Shown here piece by piece: positions 36,641-47,029 of a stretch of 64,000 bases of DNA. Made by a program: the position numbers and the translations under genes. The notes beneath the pieces are model-generated. The model saw only the letters and a program-made list of their open reading frames with translations, had not been told where the DNA came from and ran no database searches. The DNA lies in assembly GCF_000003855.2 (NCBI RefSeq), contig NW_003101678.1, forward strand, positions 62,001-126,000, read 5' to 3'. How positions within the stretch are numbered: the stretch's first letter is position 1; every line of letters starts with the position of its first letter. The DNA is from Blastomyces gilchristii SLH14081 (Eukaryota; Ascomycota; Eurotiomycetes; Onygenales; Ajellomycetaceae).

Positions 36641-38080
36641 TCATGAACTCTTTTTACGCAACATTCCTCTCAACGCGACAACCTCTCCTTCCCACCTGGC
36701 AGCCTGCATCTTCAATTCATCCCTCTCCCTGCACACGCTTTCCAGTGCCCGCTCTAGCTCCGCAACGCGATCGTGCTGCTTCTGGCGGAAGCGGCGGGCA
36801 GCAAGCGTGTTGCGTCGTCGCTTGTCAGCGGCACGGTCCGTTGGCCCTGCTTTAGTCACTGCAGAAGGAGACCGTGGAGTTTGCGTTGATGAAGGGGTAG
36901 AATGTTGAGTGTTGGTGAAAGAAGGGGCTGGGGAAGTGCTTGTGAATGGAGTCGGTCGTTGAGATGAAGATGGCTTTGGCTGGATATGGTGAGTTAGAAC
37001 CGGTGATTGGGATGGTGGTGGGATGGCTGCACCGCGTTGTAGATGCATGATGTTTTGATTGTGAATGCTTTGAGGAGACATAAAATACTGTCCAACGTTG
37101 CTTGGCCGATGGTTGAAATCTGGTAGAGAATATTGCGTATCTGGTTGCGTTGATGTCGCGAACGAATCTATATTTAGTGCGTTAAAAAATAGAGTCCTCT
37201 TTTCTCTCTCTCTCTTCTTACAAATTGGGACAGTCTCTTTCTGGGGACGCGGGAGTGGGACTTGAATCAACAGCTATACGGCCATTCAAACGAAGAAAAT
37301 AAACAATTTAAATTGAAACCCACCTTGCGCAGTCAGTAAAAGCGATTCATCAAAATCTAGCTCAACCCCTTTGGAATATGGGTATTGGAAGTTGTATTCA
37401 GCAATAGCAGCAGAAACAGACGCACTGGAGCGTGGATTTAACAATGTTGACGCCGCCTCGGTTTGCAACCCAGTCTCGGCTGGCAATAATACCGGGGAGC
37501 TAAGCGACTGGTCATCCTGGTTGAGATTATGGTCAAGCTCAAGCAAGTCCAGCCAGGGGGGCGTCGGGGCAGTCGTAGCAGCGTTAATATCGTGTGCATG
37601 AGAAGCAAGCGCATCGGAATGTAGGGGAAATGCGAGAGAATCAGAGGGCAGATAGCAATTGACGAAGGGGGTATCATCCTCCCTCAATTGGTTTGAAATA
37701 TCATTATTTTGTTTGTACTGGGGGGAAGCGAGTGAAGATGGCTGCCGGAGAGAAGCCGAAGAATGAATAGATCCGAGAAAAAATGAGGAAGAAGAAGACA
37801 AATTTGAAGCTGCAGGAGCAGCGGTATAAACAGAAGAAGCAGCAGTAAAGGACGGTAAAGACTGGCATTGGGTTTGGAGAGAAAGAGATTCATCGTCATT
37901 GCGCACGGGGAATCCCGACGGGGCAGTACCAATGTTATTATGTTGAGAATTGGTAGTATTGCGCCGTTCGAGGTGAAGATTGGGATTATGGCGGTTGGAA
38001 GAGGATGAAGAGAAGGGATGGTTGGAAGAATGGGAGGTAGGATTGGGTGGGCGCACATGTAGTAGGTATTGTTGCCGCAA
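36641..38080 (-). CDS. bZIP transcription factor (start codon unresolved)
   Basis: Likely coding parts are complement(36641-37167, 37222-37260, 37324-about 38080). The C terminus is a clear basic-leucine zipper: basic region DKRRRNTLAARRFRQKQ followed by heptad leucines (VAELERALESV, ELKMQ, VALRGMLRKK). The N-terminal 250 codons are Ser/Asn/Gln-rich with acidic hydrophobic patches (TPPWLDLLELDHNL, LDFDESLLL), as in activation domains. The basic region NTLAARRFRQK resembles the Gcn4/CpcA and IDI-4/JlbA group, but the gene cannot be named with certainty. It would bind DNA as a dimer in the nucleus. Intron 2 (37168-37221) is 54 bases and keeps frame if retained. Oddity: no in-frame ATG exists between the upstream stop (38102-38104) and exon 3. 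Confidence 0.78.
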
Positions 38081-38104
38081 TGGCGATATGTTGTTGGGGG
38101 GTTA

Positions 38105-38440
38105 GAGACAGGCCCTCAGCGGGTAGGAGGTGCAGTGGACAATATGTTCAGTCTTCTCGTCTGGAGGAGAAAATGGAGGAGGGTGAGGAAAGAAAAGAAG
38201 AGAAAAGAAAGAAGAAGAGGAGAGAAGGGGAGGAGGGGACGGGATAGATGGATGAAGTATGAAGTTGAAGGAGGCTTTATTAGGGTTGCCGGACTTGGCC
38301 AAAGAGGGCTAGCTGCGGCTGAAGAGTCAGCCCCAGACGATCGACCCTGTATGGATATCTACAGCGTAATCTACTCTACTCTCCAGATCCAATGGGAATC
38401 ACAGGAGGTAGTGCAACAGTCCAAGGTAAGGTGACAGGGA
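38105..38440 (-). promoter_or_regulatory. Pyrimidine-rich leader upstream of the bZIP gene
   Basis: On the minus strand, about 38,165-38,250 is a long CT-rich stretch (cctccccttctctcctcttc and onwards), common just upstream of fungal transcription or translation starts. The first ATG below it (38056-38058) opens a different frame of 124 codons (37684-38058) that overlaps the bZIP frame. That arrangement could act as an upstream overlapping ORF, but this is inference. Confidence 0.35.
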
Positions 38441-38758
38441 AGCAAGGAAAAAATCAAGGACTTCAAGGGCTGGAATCACGCCTATGCCATTCGTACCTAC
38501 TGGATACAATGCATGTGAGTTCCGAAACCTGTAAGGTGCGGCCAGCGAGCGAACTACATAATTCGTAGATTCAGTGAGACTATGGCTTTGTAGGAGCTCA
38601 TGGTCTTCAAACTGATAAAAATATATATATATATCAAACTCTTGAAGAAGTCGACATAAAAGAGACCGCACCATTGTCTGCAATATACTATACACATACA
38701 TACATAATAATAACCCTCCCCACAAAAGTAACCCTAGAAAGCGAACACCATGGTTGAA

Positions 38759-40138
38759 CTAAAACTTCTTCTTCCCCCTCATCCCCAACGCCTTAATATT
38801 CGCTCTCGCCGCCGTACCCTGCTTATGCACCATCGCCCTCTTCTCCCATGCCGAACTCTTCCCCTCCGCCACAGCAATAATCTCCTGCGACACTCGGTTC
38901 GCCAACGCGGCATCCTTCCGTTTCTGAGACGCATCGATAATCCACTTAATGGCTGTTCGCCGGCGTTGCCGGAGTGCCAGCGGAAGCGGGATGGGGAGAG
39001 ATCGGCCACCACCGGCTGCGCCGGGTTGTTGCTTGATGCGGAGTATTGGTGCGACAGAGTCAACGACTAGGGTTAGGTAGAGGATAGGATTTAGGGGCAG
39101 TTGCGGGGCAGGCGGCCCGGGAAGCAATGGGCGTGATGGGTCTGGGTTGGGCGCTGGGGCGGAGCGGAGGTTGTGTAGGATTGTTTCCATTTGCTGTGGT
39201 TTTGTTAGGCTCATGTATATAAAAATGCAATATGTATGGAGATATGAATGCTCACCTTCTGCGCAGCACTCAATTTTCCGTGCCTCATGAGCATTTTTGT
39301 AAACTGGTCCAGCAGAGGGTCATAGCGGTGCCTCAAATGTTCGGATCTAGGTAGTGTTTCGGGCACTTCATATTTGAGTCCCGCCTGCAACGCCTGCTCT
39401 TGCTTCTGCTCCGTGGCAGCGGCAATCATATTCTCGACAGCCGCAATCGACGCGTCGTTCTCACCAGCCGACATCTGTTTCATATCGAACTGTCTCGATC
39501 TAGCGGAAGTAGAAAAGGATCTGGAGCCAGAGGAGCCAGAGGATGATGAAGAGGAGCTCAGCTGATCCTGTAGGACTTTGGGTGCATTTTTCATCGCATC
39601 TTTATCCCGCTTCAAAATCTATAAAAACACAAAAGTCAGTAAAATGCGAAGCCCTAAAAGATTCCAAATCAAATCCACTCATGGAAAATATGAAAAGGAA
39701 CGGAAATCAACATACATCCCCAACCATACTGCCCTGCAACAACTCCGGGCCCCCAACCTCCCCACACTCCGTCCTCCGCTCCATAATCCTCGCCACGTCC
39801 GCTGCCTCCTCACTCACACTGCCTAACCCTTCCTTCGCCGCTTTCGATTCCGCTCCCTCCTCACCAACGATCCTCTCCGCCTTTCCCCCATTCACCTCAT
39901 CACCGGCCTTCGAAGATGAAGACTCCATCCGGCGCTGGGGAGGCGAAACGCGAGGCCGATACGCCAGCACCGCAGCGCCTGGGCGACGGGGTAGAAGATC
40001 CCTCCTAGTTGAAAAAGAGCGGATGGCATTGTCGCGACCACTAGATAACGACGATGTAAATCTCGCTGCGGTGCATTGTTGGGGCGCTGGGGATTGGCGG
40101 AGCAGGGAGGTGGGAAAGAGGTTGAGTCGTGGTGGCAT
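38759..40138 (-). CDS. RSM7: Mitochondrial small-subunit ribosomal protein uS7m
   Basis: Predicted CDS complement(38759-39193, 39256-39618, 39716-40138): 406 aa; each exon is a whole number of codons with GT..AG introns of 62 and 97 bases. The N terminus (MPPRLNLFPTSLLRQSPAPQ, Arg/Ser-rich, few acidic residues) looks like a mitochondrial targeting sequence. The C-terminal half carries the uS7 domain: RYDPLLDQFTKMLMRHGKLSAAQK, then NPILYLTLVVDSVAPILRIK and RRRTAIKWIIDASQKRKD, ending in a basic tail (ALGMRGKKKF). It binds the small-subunit rRNA head in mitochondrial translation. At 406 aa it is longer than bacterial or yeast S7; the extra part is the N-terminal Ser/Glu-rich region, usual in filamentous fungi. 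The symbol follows the yeast orthologue. Confidence 0.92.
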
Positions 40139-41903
40139 GATTGCAGTTTGTCCCCTGTATACCCTTTCGCTTTATTTATATCCCTCTCTTTTTTTCCTTT
40201 TTGATATATCTTGCCGATGGTGGTGATGGTGGTGGTGGTGGTGGTGGTGGTGTCGGGGCTTGTTGGTCTTTTAAGGTGAAAAAGTCAATTGCTTTGGATG
40301 TAATTTGTAGGTATCTCTCTGCTGTAAACGAGAGTTCTGTAAATTCGCTCGTTCCCCTATCTCCCCCTTTTCTATGCAAGTATATATCCGTCTCACGTCC
40401 TCGCTACCCATCCAAATCCAATCCGCGCGTCTGTGCAGGCCACGGTAAAGCTTCCTTACCTCCGAAAAGCAATAGGGAAAAGCGATGAAAGTAGACAAAG
40501 AAAAGTTTTGGAGTTAGTAGCGGTATGAGTATCCGCCTGAATAGAGGTGCTTGTCCACAAATGTAGTCTAGCAATAGGAAACTGGAATGCAATTGAACCC
40601 GACCTCCTGTGGCTATGAGGGCGTTGCAGGAGGTTAAAGCACAAAGAGAGAGAAGGTTGGAGCCGGGTAAGGTTTGATACTTTGTCTGATTAGGAATAGG
40701 CGCCAAGACCGGAACCTAAATGTCACATGACTGAATGATTGAGCGATGGGAGCCGAGATAGGAAAGAGGGGAAATGATCGATTGGATGCAGCCAACAGAC
40801 ATGATATATATAGTGGTGGTATGTAAATACCCAGGTACATTTGTCAATTTGATTCTCTCCTTTTAGTTCTCTAGCTGAAAAAAGCGAGAAGGAGACAACA
40901 ACGGGTAGAAGGAACAAGAATCATGGCCCTACTCTACTCAGGTCATATAGACGAATCGCATACATTCTTCCCAACTCAGCCAGAAGAAAAGAAAACCGAA
41001 TATATGGGGGAAAAAGCACGTATAGAAGAAGATCCGAATATGAGCCCCAAAAGGAAAACAGATGAAACACAGCAAAACGAGACAGCCGACTGAAGCCATC
41101 GTGGAAAGCATTTGGTCTTGTACGTACATGGGCCTAGCAGAGCCTTCTTAAGGAAATCAATAAAATAAATACAAATGGATCGCATGCTCAGCACTCGCCA
41201 TTAATTAAAAAAAAGTTAAAAATGTAAACATGTGCAACGAAAATGGAATGGCTGGCGGGGGTGGGTTTGTTCAGTTTTACATAAGAAAGGGGGGAAAAGC
41301 CGATATTGTTCCTGTCGGTTGTTGCTGTTGCTGTCACCGTTAGTATAAGAAAAAGATCGGCCACGCGATCAAGGAAAAGTAAATCGAATAAGACACAAGA
41401 TGAGAGATGAGATATGGAAATATCGGAACCGTTCTTCAGCCCGGATGGTGGGGGATTTTCAAGGACACTAGCCAGAAAGGATGTAGGTGAGCAGATAATT
41501 AGAGACGTATTGGATAAGAGACAAAGAAACAGTCCAGAATCCCCAACTGATATTGAAATAACCTTTGAAAATATTTCTTCTTTTTGTGATACAGCCCGCA
41601 CAAAAAGAAAAAAGAGAACAAAAAAATCACAGAAACTTATTGAAGACAAAGAAGATGGGTTTGGGGTGGGGTGCAGTGAGCCGTGAAAATGTATATGCAA
41701 TGAGGACCGGAATGGAGAAATATCGAAAGCGTCGTTGTCAGTTGGGTTTGAGAGGGTGGTTGGGTTGGGTTGTTGGAGTGCGAGGAAGAGAGTGGGAGCC
41801 AAGACATAGTGGTGGGGGAGGAGAAAACAAAAGAAGGAAGAAAATGAAAATGGGAAGAAAAATGATTGTTAAGCCGAGTGAATAAAACAGTCAAATGGTA
41901 GAT
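40139..41903. other. Intergenic region between uS7m and exchanger genes
   Basis: A (GGT)n tract at about 40217-40250 lies just upstream of the uS7m start. The rest has only short open frames on both strands, low-complexity A-rich stretches and no recognisable domain. The plus-strand frame at 41414-41686 lacks supporting features. The segment next to 41904 should include the 3' UTR of the exchanger gene. Confidence 0.5.
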
Positions 41904-44195
41904 TTAGGAGGTGGATCCAGTAGCCAGGTTAGCGATGCTGGAGAAGATGCCACCGATATCTTGCGCATCGTCGGGGTAGACGTAAAAAGCGAGGGCGATG
42001 ATGAGATACCTGATTTATGTTAGCTCATCCGGATATTATGAAATAAAATAATTAGGAATAATAGGGAAGGGAAAGCAGAACAGAGATGGGATGAAAGGGG
42101 AAAAAAAAAAAGAAAAACATACATCCCAAGGCAAAGCCCTCCCTCAAGGTAATTCGACTTCCCATCTTGAATAAGCAACGTCACAACAAGCTGCGACAAG
42201 AAGAAAGTGACAGTCTCAAACGAGTGGAAGTGGAGCGTCATATCTCTCCCCATAATCCATCCAAGAATTACCAGGAAGGGAGTAACAAACAGCGCAATCT
42301 GCAAACTGCTGCCAATGGCGACACCAATGGCCAGGTCCATTTTATTCTTATATGCGACCACGATGGCCGTGACGTGCTCGGCCGCATTGCCCACGATGGG
42401 GATCAGGATGAGACCGATAAACGTCTTGCTGATGTGCGTCGCCTCGACGATGCTGTCGATGCTGCCGACTAGGAACTCGGCGCAGATGGAGACGGCGATC
42501 GTGACGATGAGTAGCACGATGCCTGCGGCCCAGGGGTTTAAGATGCGCTCCTCTTCTTCCTCATCAACTGCGTCTTCCCCTCCGTCACCGTTCCGCACCA
42601 CGCTGCCGTTGTTGGCATTTTCCGCACTACCACCTTCAAAGAGGTCTGTGTGCGAGCACAGCTGGAAGTAGAGGTACATGACATAGAGGACTAGTAGGAT
42701 GATGGCGGTGCCGTGAGAGAGGATCAGGATGTTGCCGTGGGTATCCGCTTTCGAGTTGGCAAGCGCAGCATAGAGAGTAGCTGGGATGATCAGCGATGCA
42801 GATGCCACAGCCATCAGGGACGACATGGTGGACGCTACGGTTGAGTTGAAGGTCTGCTCATGGTGGCGCAGGCCTCCTATCAAGAAGCAGCAGCCCAGCA
42901 CCAGTAGGATATTGGAGAGAATGCTACCCAGCATGCTGGCTTGGACCACGCGGATCTCGTTATCCTTCAAGGCAACTATACTGACCTATTCCGCGGAAAG
43001 TTTATTTTTGTTAGCCAAGCAGTTCTGCGAGACGGGGTAGCCGTAAGCAGGGGTTTTATTTTAAATTGGAAACGTGCGAAGCGCATCCACATACAATAAG
43101 TTCGACGGCATTTCCAAATGTAGCATTCATCAATCCACCCAAAGTCTCTCCCATAGTCGCAGCCAGTTCCTCCGTCGCAAAGCTCAGCAGCGACGCCAGC
43201 GGGATGATCGCGAGGAAGTTAAGGACAAATGTGGTAGTTGGGGACCAGCCTGCTTTACTGGAGGCCATGCCCAGGGGGACAAAGACTAGCAGGAGATTAA
43301 CATAATTGCTCGCGAGTGTCGTATAGGTCAAACGCGCGGCTTCTGACGGGTAGTGAACCCAGCGGCGATGGCGATGCGACCACAGCAGTCGAGACAGGCG
43401 GCCGGATTGGGAGCGGGAACGGGAACGGACACGACCTAGCAAGCCAGTGCGCTCCGTGGGATAGCCATTGCCGTCCGGGCCTTGGGGGTCGTCGAAGCGT
43501 GGCATTGAGGAGGCGGTATTGGAGCGGGAATGGGTAAGGGAATGACGGTGGAATTCGTGAGGGATGCGAGTGGCAGCTATTAAAATTGTAGCGGGGAAAA
43601 TTCGCACGCGACGGGAACGGAGACGAAGTCCCCAGCCACAGGGCGGAAAGCGGTCAGGTTAGCTTGAACTTTCGCTTAAGGGATTATGATCATAGAAGGC
43701 GAAGTCGCTTTAGCAGTAATCCGTACTCCGTAGTTGGTGCGGTAGACAGAAGAGCAAGCCACACCTTTGGGTCGGAGTGGGGATGTGGCAGTGAACAGAG
43801 ATAGATATGCGCGCGGTGGATGCGAGTTTGCCAGAACCCTAACCACCAGTACGCAGGGAAAAAGGAAAGAGGGAAAAGATAGACTGTATGGAAGGATGAC
43901 AATGCGCTAGGGGGAGAAAGAAGAAGAAGAAGAAGAAGAAGTGTAGAAATGGAAATGTAATTGAATGGACACGAATGAGAAATGCGAAGGAGTTGGGATA
44001 GGATGGAAGATGGGCGGATGGGAGACGAGGCACGTAATAAAGTTATCTGGTTAGTTAGGGCAGAAACCAAAAGCCCAAAACCAGAACAAAAGGAGCAAAA
44101 TTAATTAAGTATTGTTAAAGCGGGTTAAAGCGCAGATGGATAGGTTCTTAGATGGAGAGAATCAACAAATCGAATCGTGAATGTTGCTTACCCAT
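41904..44195 (-). CDS. VCX1: Vacuolar Ca2+/H+ exchanger, VCX1 type
   Basis: Predicted CDS complement(41904-42009, 42123-42985, 43095-43576, 44192-44195): 484 aa. CaCA-family features are plain: the two alpha repeats [15 protein letters not shown] (residues about 148-162) and [19 protein letters not shown] in the second half, each with the conserved GNxxE. About 11 hydrophobic segments are split by an acidic loop ([18 protein letters not shown]), the usual hallmark. It should move Ca2+ into the vacuole in exchange for H+. The N terminus [19 protein letters not shown] is Ser/Arg-rich and cytosolic. The first coding exon would be only ATGG (44192-44195), followed by a 615-base intron; the junction gives [14 protein letters not shown] in frame. 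An alternative start is the in-frame ATG of MPRFDDPQG in exon 2. All junctions are GT..AG and in phase. Confidence 0.9.
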
Positions 44196-46523
44196 TTGAA
44201 GCCAGGAAATGATATCCGCCGCACAGCCTCTCGTCCGGGCTTTGGGGATTGGAGTGGATGGATGGAGTCCGTTTGTCTCCGCGCGGCAGGGACCGGGTAA
44301 TTCGCGCGTTTTGTTTGACTTTTGGCCTGACCGTTTGCCTGGCTGACGATTGTTACAGTCACTACTATACCTTGCTATATCCTACTGGGAGTCTTGTCAG
44401 GGCGGGGACATCTCGGGTATGGACGAGTAGCTCGGCTGGGCACTGATGGAGAGCCAGTGGGGGATGCGGGATTGTATAGGGGTGGATGGGGATAAGGGTG
44501 AGGAAGACAGCCTGACGCGGGGGACTGGACTTCTCGGCCAGCAACATGCAGTACTGCGTACATACAAAGGAAGCCTGATACGGGACAACAAGGCGATATG
44601 TGACGGTCTGGCTAGCACAAGTTAATTCTCTAGAGTTACCCAGCCAAGCCAGACTGCTCCTTTTTCCCCCCTTTAAACCCAGACGCGGGTTGCCTCAAGA
44701 GCCAGGAAGCGACGAGAAGCGTCTGGGCAGTCCCAGGCTAATTGCCTCTGATGAGGATGATCCCATCTGGTACAGCATTGTCGTCCCCATCTTGGTCCTT
44801 TTTGTTCCCCTTGTATCATCGTCAATGGATGGAAGAAGCTACATACACACAGTGAAACACACGCTGACCACAGAAACTAGCAGGGAACACAACACAACTA
44901 CACAGTACTCGAATGGGTGTTCTCGGCAGCAGAGTACAGGATACGGGGCCTCAACGAAGGTTCCTTTCTCGAAGGACTAGGGATGGATGAACGTGATCGT
45001 TGATTGACCTTGCTTGTCTCCCCTGACAAAGAAGAGCAGAAACCAACGCATAAAACAATAATAATGAATAAAAGACGCATGCGGATGATGGCGGGATACG
45101 GAACAAGACCGTGAGATAGATATATGCGTGAATTATTTTTATTCTGCCCCCCCCCAGCTGGTTCTACTGACTGTCCCTTTTTTTTGTGTTTGTTTTGACT
45201 GGATTTTCAGCTGTCGATTGATACTATCTCGGGAGGAAGCCTGCTATGTAGGTTGCTGTGAGAAAATCGGCATTCATCATTCCACTAAGAATGCCCGCTA
45301 ATGTCGCCTGTGGCTTCTCGCTGTACTCCGTACTCCGTACAGCGTCTCCTGAACACCGGCAAATACCCGGCATGCATCTTGCTTTGCACAGCCTCAATCT
45401 TGCAAGCTTGCCACATTCCAGGAATAACCCTTTGATCCCAACAAGTTGGTTTGAATCCCCGCTCCCAAACACAACCACCATGACGGAGGAATCTGCAACT
45501 TTTTCTTGGTTGAGAGAAAGTTTCGACATCATCATCACCCGCAGTGAAAAAGTCTGGTTGGTCCCCTTCCCAATACTCCTATTAATATCTTACTAGATCG
45601 ATGCTGGAATAGCTGTTGCAATAATAGATTTGAACACATATTCAATGACCCACAACCACGTTCACAATCGAAAATAAAATAAAATAAAATAAAATAAATG
45701 GAAACCCAGATCTCACACCGCCTGGCCCACTAACAGAGAGAGCTACGCGCATCACACGAATCAACAACATACATGTACGCTGTACGGAGTACGGAGTAGT
45801 TACAGGCCAATTATCACAGCAGCCGTGGCCAGCAACCTGCATCAGCACCGCCACGTAACTATGTACGTACCGTAGTTACCATGATTTGTCAAAAGGATGA
45901 CTAACGTTACTTACTGCCTTACCGTACCCCGCTCCTCTCTCCTCTAGGAACATTGCAGAGCTTGTTACTCAGGTGATCCCAATACCCCGTATACCACGGA
46001 TGTCCTTCATGAAGGGAAACCGATCGCGAAACTCATCAAGTTGAACTAATAGCGAGCCACAAAATGAACTGAAGTAGCCAGAGGGAGGCATGCAGTCCTT
46101 TGCAAGGTTTTACATGGACTCTAGTCTTCTGCACGACAAGATCTGCGGCATTCCTCCGTCCATTTGATTCGTTAACTTTGTTAGTTCACTCCCAGGTACG
46201 GAGTATGTTGTGGGCTGGATGGGTCTTGTTTTCCTTTTCTTCTATCAGATCAGAAAAAAGCTTTGACCTGCCAAGCACCTAGGTATGGAGCAGACAAAAA
46301 CTGGAAGAACCTAATTTCTGTGCCCCGTAGTTCCAAACAGTAGTTACAGAGTAACCATCCGCCTTAAACTTGGCAAGAGTTCAAGCCACCTGACCTTTTT
46401 TTTTTTCAAAGATCGTATCGCGAGGCCTAACCTTGGAGAGCCTCCGAACTCGGATCAGCATTCGCGGCTATCCAAGACAATTCATCTCAGTTTGTTGTCC
46501 GGGGTGAATTTTTGTTACTACAG
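44196..46523. other. Intergenic region, 2.3 kb
   Basis: Upstream of the exchanger gene. It contains the pentamer repeat (AAAAT)n at about 45673-45698 and several copies of the motif TACTCCGTA/TACGGAGTA. A short plus-strand open frame from 45480 (MTEESATFSWLRESFDIII, 38 codons) follows a fair start context (ccaccATG) but has no known relative; I do not call it a gene. Confidence 0.5.
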
Positions 46524-47029
46524 CAGTCTATAGTGACAAATATGTCAAATGGGTATTTTATACTAGTGTTACAATGAGCACACATTAATGATACTGATTA
46601 TTGTATTAGCAATCAAGATCTTCTCATTAGAAGTTGTATGAAATAATGACCCACATCAGTGACTCTCAACCTGGGATGAGTCAATGGCTATACTCAGGCC
46701 AGTCTCCATGGGGATCTATACCCAGGGGGCTCTATACACAGGGGAACTCATCTATATATCTGAGGGCCTCTATACTCGGGCTCGATACACCTGAGACTTG
46801 AGGATGAGGATTCTATATGTTGAGAGATCTGTGGGGTGGAGCTCATTGCTGAAAGCCAAGACTGACTAAATCATATGTAGTAATAATAATATACTAACTA
46901 CGGGGTAACTACATTAGAACTGTGTAACTAACTATTGGTAAGTTACGTGACAATAAAATCAGTATTATGTGGAATTAAGCCATTACACTGGAAAAAAAAG
47001 CCATTTGACACATTTGTCACTATAGACTG
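46524..47029. mobile_element. MITE-like element with 29-base inverted ends
   Basis: 506 bases. The left end 46524-46552 starts CAGTCTATAGTGACAAAT and the right end 47001-47029 is its reverse complement with one mismatch. No reading frame lies inside, and composition is normal, so it escaped RIP. I could not find a target duplication (left flank tactacag, right flank gcctggcc), so the superfamily is unknown. Confidence 0.7.

Noticed and set aside
45480..45596. 38-codon ORF starting MTEESATFSW
   Set aside because: Good start context but no relatives, no intron and no neighbouring support; chance is as likely.
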